From the NCBI GenBank assembly GCA_964439135.1, contig CAYTNN010000092.1, forward strand, positions 1-16,594: a stretch of DNA of 16,594 nucleotides, in the 5' to 3' direction. The stretch is from JAFGPJ01 sp964439135 (lineage in GTDB: Bacteria; Planctomycetota; Phycisphaerae; Sedimentisphaerales; Anaerobacaceae). Both the position numbers and the translations under genes were made by a program. Below the pieces are notes generated by a model. The model saw nothing but the letters and a program-made list of their open reading frames with translations, was not told the DNA's origin and made no database searches. Of the stretch, positions 1-6,320 are shown piece by piece; position 1 is the stretch's first letter; the number at the start of each line of letters is the position of its first letter.

Positions 1-12
1 ATAACAGATGTC

Positions 13-28
13 TGGCACGATATTTGCA
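13..28 (+). promoter_or_regulatory. sigma-54 (-24/-12) promoter
   Basis: The bases TGGCACG-ATAT-TTGCA match the RpoN consensus TGGCACR-N4-TTGCW at every defined position. The GG (14-15) and GC (26-27) doublets sit 12 bases apart, as required. Transcription should begin near base 39, about 15 bases before the ATG at 54. That leaves only a short leader carrying the AAGGA ribosome site. Sigma-54 promoters need an activating AAA+ enhancer-binding protein, whose site would lie upstream of the window edge and cannot be seen. Confidence 0.8.
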
Positions 29-53
29 CTTCTTTGGAAAGGAACGAACGGAT

Positions 54-479
54 ATGGTATCGAATCTGTCAAAATTTGAAGAAGTTAATGTTCTGGCCAG
101 TGAGGCTAACTGGGCCTGGCCGGAGGCTCTGCGCTCTATATTTCGCCCGAGGGGCATTAATCTGCTGGTAGCTGATAACGCGGCGGAGTTCGTCCATGTC
201 ATTAAAAGCAAGCGTATTCACACAACAATAGTGGATATGGACTCGGAAACGTCCAATGGGCTTGCGACCATTAAAATAATCCGAATGAGTTATCCTTTGC
301 TGCCGTGCATCCTTCTGACAAGCAGGGCGGGTCAATCTTTGCTGGATAAGGCGCTGCGGCTCGATGTTTTCAGCGTGATTGATAAGCCGGTTGATATGTG
401 CATTCTCCGGCAGCAGCTTAACAGATTATTCATAAGGAAATACAGCAGCAGCGTTTTCGGGGAAGAAATCGGGAGTTAG
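54..479 (+). CDS. stand-alone response-regulator receiver domain protein
   Basis: The 141-residue protein is a single CheY-like receiver domain with no output domain. The likely phospho-acceptor is D61, in the strand IVDMD followed by a loop ending NGL. The conserved Thr is T89 (LLTS) and the conserved Lys is K111 (DKP), both where the family has them. The acidic pair expected after strand 1 is degenerate (LASE), so magnesium binding and phosphorylation may be altered. I place the start at ATG 54. It has GGAAAGGA at 36-43, and the alternative TTG at 24 lies inside the sigma-54 -12 element, so it would not be in the mRNA. The gene precedes groES by 122 bases on the same strand. Its partner kinase is not in the window. 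A signal-relay role is inferred from the fold only. Confidence 0.72.
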   Translation: MVSNLSKFEEVNVLASEANWAWPEALRSIFRPRGINLLVADNAAEFVHVIKSKRIHTTIVDMDSETSNGLATIKIIRMSYPLLPCILLTSRAGQSLLDKALRLDVFSVIDKPVDMCILRQQLNRLFIRKYSSSVFGEEIGS

Positions 480-601
480 AAATTAACGGGGATAAAGAAT
501 ATCGTTTTTAGTATAGAAATCGTAGATATGAAGTTGTTTGGGGTATGAACTGACTCTACCAAGAATAATAAACAGATTTTTTCGAAAGGAGTAATCACAA
601 A

Positions 602-892
602 ATGAAGATTCGACCATTGGCAGATAAGGTGCTTGTTCAGCGTCTCGAAGCGGAAACCACGACAGCGGGCGGGATAGTTTTACCGGACAGCGCCAAAGAA
701 AAACCTCAAAGAGGTAAAATCGTGAGCGTCGGCGAGGGCAAAATGCTCGACGATGGAACGGTAAGAAAATTGCAGGTGAAAAAGGGTGATATGGTACTTT
801 TCACAAGCTATGCCGGGACGGATGTGAAAATCGACGGCAAAGAATATCTGATTATGAGTGAGTCGGATATCATGGCGGTAATTGAGAAGTAA
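602..892 (+). CDS. groES: co-chaperonin GroES (Hsp10)
   Basis: GroES forms a heptameric lid that caps GroEL and closes the folding chamber in the cytoplasm. The 96-residue length is standard. The start MKIRPLADKVLVQRLE, the mobile-loop region around residues 17-35 with GGIVLP, and the ending SESDIMAVIEK are all typical. A strong ribosome site, AAGGAG at 586-591, lies 10 bases before the ATG. groEL follows after 42 bases, so the two form the usual bicistronic unit. The 122-base gap before groES shows no CIRCE inverted repeat (the HrcA operator) and no clear sigma-32 promoter. Either an unrecognised promoter is used or transcription comes through from the sigma-54 promoter at 13-28. Confidence 0.97.
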   Translation: MKIRPLADKVLVQRLEAETTTAGGIVLPDSAKEKPQRGKIVSVGEGKMLDDGTVRKLQVKKGDMVLFTSYAGTDVKIDGKEYLIMSESDIMAVIEK

Positions 893-934
893 GCAAGGAA
901 AAACAAATAGCCACAGAATAGGAGAAATAAAAAT

Positions 935-2560
935 ATGGCAGCTAAAAAAATAGCTTTTGGCACTGACGCACGTGCCGCTATTCAGAAAGGTGTGAAGAAA
1001 TTGGCTAAGGCAGTCAAGATCACACTCGGTCCGTGCGGCAGAAATGTAGTTTTGGAGAAATCTTACGGTTCACCGGTCGTAACCAAAGACGGCGTTACAG
1101 TGGCAAAAGAAATCGAGTTGGAAGATGCTTACGAGAATATGGGCGCACAGATGGTCAAAGAAGTTGCGTCCAAGACATCGGACGTCGCCGGTGACGGGAC
1201 AACAACCGCCACGATTATGGCCGAGAGTATCTTTGACGAGGGCCTAAAGAATATTACCGCCGGGGCAAATCCGATGCAGGTGAAACGCGGCATCGAAAAG
1301 GGTGTCGAGCAAATCGTCAAAGAACTGCATAAGATGGCCACGCCGATTGAGTCGACCAAGCAGATCGAACAGGTGGCGACCTGCTCGGCGAACCAGGATG
1401 TCGAGATCGGCAAAAAGTTGGCCGAAGCGATGGAGAAGGTTGGCAAAGACGGCGTTATTACCGTCGAAGAAGGCCAGTCCCTCGAAACAACTGTCGATTT
1501 GCTCGAAGGTATGCAGTTCGACAAGGGGTACCTTAGCCCGCACTTTATTAACAATCTGGAGAATATGTCGGTTGTGCTGGAAAAGCCGTACATTCTCGTG
1601 CACGAAAAGAAAATCAGCTCGATCAAATCGCTCGTTCCTCTGCTCGAAAAAGTCGCCAAACAGGGCAAGCCCCTGTTGCTGATCGCCGAAGACGTCGAGG
1701 GCGAAGCGCTGGCAACGCTGGTTGTCAATAAACTGCGGGGTATCCTGCAGGTGGCGGCAGTAAAAGCGCCCGGTTTTGGCGACAGGCGAAAAGCTCTGCT
1801 CAGTGACATCGCGACCCTGACCGGCGGCGATGCGATCTTCGAGGACCTGGGCTTGCAGTTGGAGAACATCGAACTGCGGCAGCTTGGAAGGGCGAAACGC
1901 ATTACCATCGATAAAGACAGCACGACAATTATCGAAGGTGGCGGCAGCACTGAAGCGATAACAGGCCGAATCGAACAGATCAAGAACGAGATCGACAACT
2001 GCACCAGTGACTACGATATCGAGAAGCTGCAGGAAAGATTGGCAAAATTGGCCGGCGGCGTGGCACAGATTAATGTCGGTGCCGCAACCGAGGCTGAAAT
2101 GAAGGAAAAGAAGGCCCGTGTAGAGGATGCGCTTCATGCCTGCCGGGCGGCCGTGGAAGAAGGCATTCTGCCGGGCGGCGGCGTAGCGATGCTTAGAGCT
2201 TTACCGGCGCTTGACAAAATCAAGACCGTCGGAGACGAAAAAATCGGCGTCGATATCGTCCGCAGGGCGGTCGTGGCACCGATTAAGCAAATCGCTGAGA
2301 ACGCAGGGCTTGACGGTTCGATCGTTGCTCAGAAGGTAATGGAAAGCAAGAACAAGAACTTCGGCTACGATGCGTTACGCAAAGAATACGGAAATATGAT
2401 TGAGTTTGGCGTGATTGTGCCGACGAAGGTCGAGAGAGCCGCGCTGCAGAACGGCGCCTCGATTGCTTCGTTACTGCTTACGACCGATGCGGTTGTCAGC
2501 GAGATTCCTGAAAAGAAGGAAGCGCCTGCTGGTGGGCCTCCAGGCGGTGGGATGTATTAG
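935..2560 (+). CDS. groEL: chaperonin GroEL (Hsp60)
   Basis: GroEL is the ATP-driven double-ring chaperonin that refolds proteins together with GroES. The 541-residue length is normal. Catalytic and nucleotide-binding residues are in the E. coli register: LGP at 31-33, D52 in TKDGV, GDGTTT with D87, and D398 in ARVEDA. The loop residue after LGP is Cys34, where E. coli has Lys. The C-terminal tail is a short proline- and glycine-containing PPGGGMY rather than a long GGM repeat. AGGAG at 920-924 lies 10 bases before the ATG. An intrinsic terminator starts 11 bases after the stop codon and ends the unit. Planctomycetes often carry several groEL copies, so this may not be the only one in the genome. 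Confidence 0.98.
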   Translation: MAAKKIAFGTDARAAIQKGVKKLAKAVKITLGPCGRNVVLEKSYGSPVVTKDGVTVAKEIELEDAYENMGAQMVKEVASKTSDVAGDGTTTATIMAESIFDEGLKNITAGANPMQVKRGIEKGVEQIVKELHKMATPIESTKQIEQVATCSANQDVEIGKKLAEAMEKVGKDGVITVEEGQSLETTVDLLEGMQFDKGYLSPHFINNLENMSVVLEKPYILVHEKKISSIKSLVPLLEKVAKQGKPLLLIAEDVEGEALATLVVNKLRGILQVAAVKAPGFGDRRKALLSDIATLTGGDAIFEDLGLQLENIELRQLGRAKRITIDKDSTTIIEGGGSTEAITGRIEQIKNEIDNCTSDYDIEKLQERLAKLAGGVAQINVGAATEAEMKEKKARVEDALHACRAAVEEGILPGGGVAMLRALPALDKIKTVGDEKIGVDIVRRAVVAPIKQIAENAGLDGSIVAQKVMESKNKNFGYDALRKEYGNMIEFGVIVPTKVERAALQNGASIASLLLTTDAVVSEIPEKKEAPAGGPPGGGMY

Positions 2561-2571
2561 AAGACCGAATG

Positions 2572-2607
2572 AAAAGCGGGTTCCATACGGGAGCCCGCTT
2601 TTTCTTT
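2572..2607 (+). terminator. intrinsic terminator after groEL
   Basis: The arm AAAAGCGGGTTCC (2572-2584) pairs with GGAGCCCGCTTTT (2590-2602), giving 13 pairs with a single G-T wobble. The loop is five bases, and the T-rich tract TTTTTCTTT follows. This is a strong Rho-independent terminator for groEL. Confidence 0.92.
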
Positions 2608-2625
2608 AATTGACAGGCGCTAATT

Positions 2626-2916
2626 ATGAGTTTTCGTTTTTACTCGAATGCGATTTCCCAGGCGTCGAGAAACTTCGCAGCCGGCCTTTTCGTCACGGGG
2701 CTGCTGCTTATCGGATTTGGATTCCTGGTCTATATCCTGCGGGATTTGTTCGCGATACTCGCCTCCATAGTATTCTTCGTTGCCGGCGTCGGCTGCGGGA
2801 TTACCGCCGTGAAAATCTTTTGGGCACAGAGAAAATTAGACAAAATCAATTCCAGCGATCCGCAGGACTATAGAGAAAACGTCCAGATTCATATCGAGAA
2901 TCACAACGAAGAATAA
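2626..2916 (+). CDS. small two-helix membrane protein, function unknown
   Basis: I do not recognise this 96-residue protein. It has two hydrophobic helices at about residues 18-38 and 41-64, joined by a very short turn (LRD). A charged hydrophilic tail follows (about 65-96), ending in acidic residues. The overall form is a helical hairpin with both ends probably on the cytoplasmic side. The ribosome site is weak (AGG at 2614-2616). The start lies only 18 bases after the groEL terminator, so the gene needs leaky termination or a promoter I could not identify. It converges with mraY on the other strand. An overlapping 87-codon frame starting at 2610 lacks this membrane-protein character and is treated as a shadow. 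Confidence 0.6.
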   Translation: MSFRFYSNAISQASRNFAAGLFVTGLLLIGFGFLVYILRDLFAILASIVFFVAGVGCGITAVKIFWAQRKLDKINSSDPQDYRENVQIHIENHNEE

Positions 2917-2968
2917 CTGTTTTTATGCTCGACCAGCAAACCGGGAGCATACGGGATTGAGATTTGGT

Positions 2969-4108
2969 TTAACGAATTTTTAGCGTAGCCAGAGCCAGGG
3001 CGGCGAAGGCGGCCGACAATAGCCAGAAGCGCACTACCACCTGCGGCTCGCTCCAGCCGATCAGGTGGAAATGGTGGTGTATGGGGGCACATCTGAAAAG
3101 GCGTTTGCCGCCGGTATATTTAAAATAGCCGACCTGCAGCACGACACTCATCAGTTCGATTACGAATACCCCGCCGATAACCAGCAATAGAATTTCATTT
3201 CTCGTTACCAGGGCGCCATATCCCATTGCCGCACCTAATGGAAGCGAGCCGACGTCGCCCATAAATGTCTGAGCGGGATGGCAGTTGAACCACAAAAAGC
3301 CGAGCACTGCTCCTAAGATCGCCGAAAAGAAGATGCTCAGTTCGCCGGCCTGGGGTATCGCGGGCAGCAGAAGATAACTTGCCCAGGTCACGGGAGTAGC
3401 GCGTGCCATCGTTTCCGAGGAAACATAGCAGAGCAGCGCCAGAACCAGGGAAACCATTCCGACGCAGCCGGCAGCCAGGCCGTCCATACCGTCGGCAAGG
3501 TTCACAGCGTTGCTGGTCGCCGACAAATAGAATATCGCTATCAATATGAACATCCAGTTGGCCAGCGGCAGGCCGTGCTTATAGAACGGCAGCCAGAATA
3601 ATTTGGCATCTTCAATATTGACAAAGTCGGCGTATAAAAACGATGCGATCAATACGGCTCCGCCGATTTGAAATATGAGTTTTTCCCAGGGCTTTAGTCC
3701 GTTTCTGCTGCGCTGACGCGCGCCGGAGGTGAGCTTCAGCCAGTCATCGGCGGCCCCTAAAGCGGCGAACCATATGACTAAGACAATCGCTTTTTGAATA
3801 AAGGGATTATTGAGTTTGGCCCATAATAAAGTGGTCGATACAGTTGCAAGAATTATTATAAGACCACCCATCGTGGGTGTGTTGGCCTTTTCCTTAGTCA
3901 GTTCGTTCAGTGTGGCGTGATGAAACTCCGGGCGGTCACCGATTTTTTTGCGCATCAGCCAGCGAATAATCTTAGGCCCGATTACGAGGGCTATCACAAG
4001 GCTGGTCAGAATTGCCGCTACCGAGCGAAAGGCCACGTTCTGGTAGGCGTAAAAGCCGAGCCGGTGAGTAAAAATCTCTCGAAAATACCATAATAAATGA
4101 TATATCAT
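2969..4108 (-). CDS. mraY: phospho-N-acetylmuramoyl-pentapeptide transferase MraY
   Basis: MraY transfers phospho-MurNAc-pentapeptide from UDP to undecaprenyl phosphate, making lipid I at the inner face of the cytoplasmic membrane. The protein is 379 residues and polytopic. Family motifs are clear: NTPTMGG (76-82), the Asp pair D121-D122 in AADDWLK, NLADGMDG (203-210), FMGDVGS (282-288, catalytic D285) and the histidine loop APIHHHFH (341-348). It starts 17 bases after the murF stop, so the two should share a transcript. It is the last gene of the mur group here. The murD, ftsW and murG genes that commonly follow are absent, and groEL and the small membrane gene lie convergently beyond. Confidence 0.97.
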   Translation of the reverse strand: MIYHLLWYFREIFTHRLGFYAYQNVAFRSVAAILTSLVIALVIGPKIIRWLMRKKIGDRPEFHHATLNELTKEKANTPTMGGLIIILATVSTTLLWAKLNNPFIQKAIVLVIWFAALGAADDWLKLTSGARQRSRNGLKPWEKLIFQIGGAVLIASFLYADFVNIEDAKLFWLPFYKHGLPLANWMFILIAIFYLSATSNAVNLADGMDGLAAGCVGMVSLVLALLCYVSSETMARATPVTWASYLLLPAIPQAGELSIFFSAILGAVLGFLWFNCHPAQTFMGDVGSLPLGAAMGYGALVTRNEILLLVIGGVFVIELMSVVLQVGYFKYTGGKRLFRCAPIHHHFHLIGWSEPQVVVRFWLLSAAFAALALATLKIR

Positions 4109-4125
4109 CTCGGCTCTCGCATTTC

Positions 4126-5538
4126 CTATCTCGCTTCACGAGATACACTTCGCGAAAAAAGCTCATTTAGTTTCTCGACGAGCATTTCCAATTTGGCTAC
4201 CCGCGAACCCTTTACTAATATTATATCGTAATCTTTTATGAATTCGTGCAGATTATTATAAGCTGAAACCGTGTCTTCGAAGCATTTTATTTTCAAATAG
4301 TTATCGGCGTTTTCTTGTGCGGCTTCGGCGGCGATTTTCGCGAACTTGCCGACGGCCAGCAAAAGCTGCACTCCGGCCTGTGCGATATTTCCGCCAAGCT
4401 CTACATGCAGGCGCTCGGTTTGCCCGCCCAGTTCGGCCATATCGCCGCAGATAAAAACTTCTCTGCGCTGCCCGGTTGTATCGAGGTTGGCCAGGATTTC
4501 CAGCGCGTTTCTCATCGAAGCCGGGTTTGCATTGTAGCAGTCGCATAATACCGTCAGCGTCCCGATTTGCAGCAGTTCGGTGCGCATGGAAACGGGCGAA
4601 AGGGTCTCGATAGCCTTTGCGAAATCGTCAATCGTCATACCGAATTTGCTGCAAACGGCCCAGGCGGCGAGCGCATTTTCGACATTGCCCGGTCCGGCTA
4701 AAGGCAGGTATAAATCCGTGCCGTCGATAGTGAACCGGCTTGCCGGCCCGTCGGGGCGAATGTTGCCGGCCCGGTAGTCGCAGCCGTCCGATTTGCCGAA
4801 TGTTATAAATTTGAGGCCTTCGGCTCGGCAGGCTTCCACCAGCCGGTCGAAATCACCGTTGATTATCAAAACGCCGTCGGATCTTAGCCCTTCGGAGATG
4901 GACAGCTTCTCCTGAATAATTGTCTGCAGGTCGCCGAAACCTTCCAGGTGGGCCGGGTGAACGTTCGTGACCACCGCGATATCCGGCTCGGCGATACGGG
5001 TCAGGTAGGGTATTTCGCCGGGATGATTGCTGCCAAGCTCGGCGATAACGATCTGGTCGTCTGCAGCAGTGCCGAGCAGCGTAAGCGGCAGACCGATCTG
5101 ATTATTAAAACTCTTCGGTGACTGATGGACGCGAAACCGCCGGCTCAGAGCGTGAAAAATAATTTGCCTTGTGGTTGTTTTACCCGCCGAGCCTGTTATC
5201 GCGACGACTTTGTAACCGGCCCGCCGGCGATATTCTCTGGCCAACTCACCGAGTGCTCTAATGGTATCCTCGACTTTAAGCAGGCACTTGCCGGCGGATT
5301 GTTGCTCATCGATGTCTTTACTGATAACCGCACAAACAGCGCCTTTTGCGAAGGCGCCCGCCACGTAGTCGTGCCCGTCGAAATTCTCGCCGCCGATCGC
5401 AACAAAGCAATCGCCGGCTTTCGTGCTACGCGAGTCCGTACTCACGCCGGCAAAAGAGGAAACGTCCTGCCCGCAGCGCGAAACCGGAAGCTCAGCTCCT
5501 GTTATTTTCACCAAATCTGCTATTGGAAATTCTTTCAT
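4126..5538 (-). CDS. murF: UDP-N-acetylmuramoyl-tripeptide--D-alanyl-D-alanine ligase MurF
   Basis: MurF adds D-Ala-D-Ala to UDP-MurNAc-tripeptide, using ATP, in the cytoplasm. The 470-residue protein has the Mur-ligase order. An N-terminal substrate domain holds STDSR (33-37) and a GENFDGHDY segment. The ATPase domain has the P-loop GSAGKTTT (116-123). The C-terminal ligase domain has the MurF-typical CYNANPASM (334-342). The ATG at 5538 gives the expected N-terminus and has a purine-rich GAAAGA six bases upstream. A good promoter with an overlapping palindrome lies about 60 bases before it, so murF-mraY can be transcribed separately from murE. Confidence 0.96.
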   Translation of the reverse strand: MKEFPIADLVKITGAELPVSRCGQDVSSFAGVSTDSRSTKAGDCFVAIGGENFDGHDYVAGAFAKGAVCAVISKDIDEQQSAGKCLLKVEDTIRALGELAREYRRRAGYKVVAITGSAGKTTTRQIIFHALSRRFRVHQSPKSFNNQIGLPLTLLGTAADDQIVIAELGSNHPGEIPYLTRIAEPDIAVVTNVHPAHLEGFGDLQTIIQEKLSISEGLRSDGVLIINGDFDRLVEACRAEGLKFITFGKSDGCDYRAGNIRPDGPASRFTIDGTDLYLPLAGPGNVENALAAWAVCSKFGMTIDDFAKAIETLSPVSMRTELLQIGTLTVLCDCYNANPASMRNALEILANLDTTGQRREVFICGDMAELGGQTERLHVELGGNIAQAGVQLLLAVGKFAKIAAEAAQENADNYLKIKCFEDTVSAYNNLHEFIKDYDIILVKGSRVAKLEMLVEKLNELFSRSVSREAR

Positions 5539-5594
5539 CCGTTATCTTTCGACAATTTGCTTTCGTTATTACAGCAATAAAAACGTTTATCGAT

Positions 5595-5610
5595 ATAATG
5601 AAATCATTAT
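5595..5610. promoter_or_regulatory. palindromic site over the murF -10 box
   Basis: ATAATGA and TCATTAT form a perfect 7-base inverted repeat with a 2-base spacer. It overlaps the proposed murF -10 element (5606-5611) and the expected transcription start. That placement suits a repressor operator. Its A/T content means chance remains possible. It lies 134 bases upstream of the antitoxin gene, so binding by the antitoxin is possible but unsupported. Confidence 0.35.
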
Positions 5611-5633
5611 GCTATAATTTTACAAATGGTCAA
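5606..5633 (-). promoter_or_regulatory. sigma-70-type promoter for murF-mraY
   Basis: On the minus strand, TTGACC (5633-5628) is followed by a 16-base spacer and CATAAT (5611-5606). Each hexamer matches the housekeeping consensus at five of six positions. The predicted start near 5599 gives a leader of about 60 bases to the murF ATG. Confidence 0.5.
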
Positions 5634-5708
5634 GGATATTGAAATCGTCGCTGTATTATCATTGAGGTTAAAAATATGCCGAAGAAGATACATCTAACTA
5701 ATTTTATA

Positions 5709-5737
5709 TTGCAATAAATGCAAAAAAGAGTTAAAAT
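5709..5737 (+). promoter_or_regulatory. possible promoter of the toxin-antitoxin pair
   Basis: TTGCAA (5709-5714), a 17-base spacer and TAAAAT (5732-5737) resemble a housekeeping promoter. Transcription would begin almost exactly at the antitoxin ATG (5744), giving a leaderless mRNA. That fits the lack of a good ribosome site there. The -35 match is only four of six, so this is tentative. Confidence 0.3.
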
Positions 5738-5743
5738 ATAGGC

Positions 5744-5968
5744 ATGAAAAAATCGATTTTATCCAAAGTTTTGCAATACGATATTCCCGAACGGATTCTA
5801 CTTGTGGAAGATATTTGGGACAGCATTGCTCAGTGCCCCGAAGCGATACCTGTTACGGATTCCCAGCTCAAGGAATTAGATCGCCGGTTGGACGCCTATC
5901 ATCGCAATCCTAAATCGGGCAGTCCCTGGGATGTCGTTAAAAAACGCATAAAAAAAATAGCCAAATGA
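5744..5968 (+). CDS. antitoxin, addiction-module (Unstab_antitox-like) family
   Basis: The 74-residue protein has the hallmark of the small antitoxin family described as 'putative addiction module component': an ERILLVEDIWDSIA helix (17-30), then LKELDRRLDAYHRNP and a conserved GSPWDVVKKRI ending. Such antitoxins bind and neutralise a RelE/ParE-type toxin encoded just downstream. Here the toxin start overlaps the stop in ATGA (5965-5968), which couples their translation. No strong ribosome site precedes the ATG. The pair lies on the plus strand between murE and murF, which are both on the minus strand. Confidence 0.88.
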   Translation: MKKSILSKVLQYDIPERILLVEDIWDSIAQCPEAIPVTDSQLKELDRRLDAYHRNPKSGSPWDVVKKRIKKIAK

Positions 5969-6264
5969 ATCCTGTTATTATTTCCACCGAAGCGGAGTCG
6001 GATTTAACCCAGGCATATTTGTGGTATGAGAAGCAAGTCGAAGGTTTGGGCAGCGAGTTCTTATTATGTGTTGACGCCTGCATACAAAACATTACACGAA
6101 GTCCTAAAATTTTCCAACAGGTTCATAAAAATATTCGCAGAGCTTTGATACGCAGATTTCCGTACGGAATATTCTACATTGAACAGCCGGATCATATCAT
6201 GATTATAGCCGTCTTTCACGCCAGCCGCAATCCTTCGAGATGGCAAAGCAGAAAGTTAAATTGA
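5965..6264 (+). CDS. RelE/ParE-superfamily toxin
   Basis: The 99-residue protein matches the RelE/ParE fold. It has an N-terminal strand and helix (residues 4-26, with EAESDLTQAYLWYE), a middle helix containing IQNITRSPKIFQ, and C-terminal strands RRALIRRFPYGIFY and MIIAVFHASRNPSRW. The basic IRRALIRRFPYGIFY segment and the HASR-PxxW ending are typical of toxins paired with this antitoxin family. The length is complete. Sequence alone does not show whether the target is mRNA on the ribosome (RelE-like) or DNA gyrase (ParE-like). It converges with murE, whose stop lies 56 bases away, and I see no terminator between them. Confidence 0.88.
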   Translation: MNPVIISTEAESDLTQAYLWYEKQVEGLGSEFLLCVDACIQNITRSPKIFQQVHKNIRRALIRRFPYGIFYIEQPDHIMIIAVFHASRNPSRWQSRKLN

Positions 6265-6320
6265 AAGACGAAGAGCTGGTTGCTATAGAAAAATATCTTT
6301 GACTTACTCTCCTGATATGT

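Noticed and set aside
24..53. TTG start at 24 for the receiver protein
   Set aside because: The TTG lies within the -12 element of the sigma-54 promoter, upstream of the expected transcript start. ATG 54 has a well-spaced ribosome site.
480..601. CIRCE or heat-shock promoter before groES
   Set aside because: No TTAGCACTC/GAGTGCTAA inverted repeat and no sigma-32 hexamers are present. Short AT-rich repeats of ATCGT are too weak to call.
1129..2137. Long open frames on the minus strand within groEL
   Set aside because: They are frame shadows of a strongly codon-biased gene. The translations have no recognisable domain and lie opposite the unmistakable GroEL.
2609..2650. Perfect TTGACA at 2609-2614 as a promoter for the small membrane gene
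   Set aside because: Any -10 box would lie inside the coding region, and none resembles TATAAT. The hexamer is probably chance.
2922..2955. Inverted repeat ATGCTC...GAGCAT as a terminator for mraY
   Set aside because: The stem has only six pairs with a 14-base loop. On the minus strand it is followed by A residues rather than T residues, so it would not terminate mraY.
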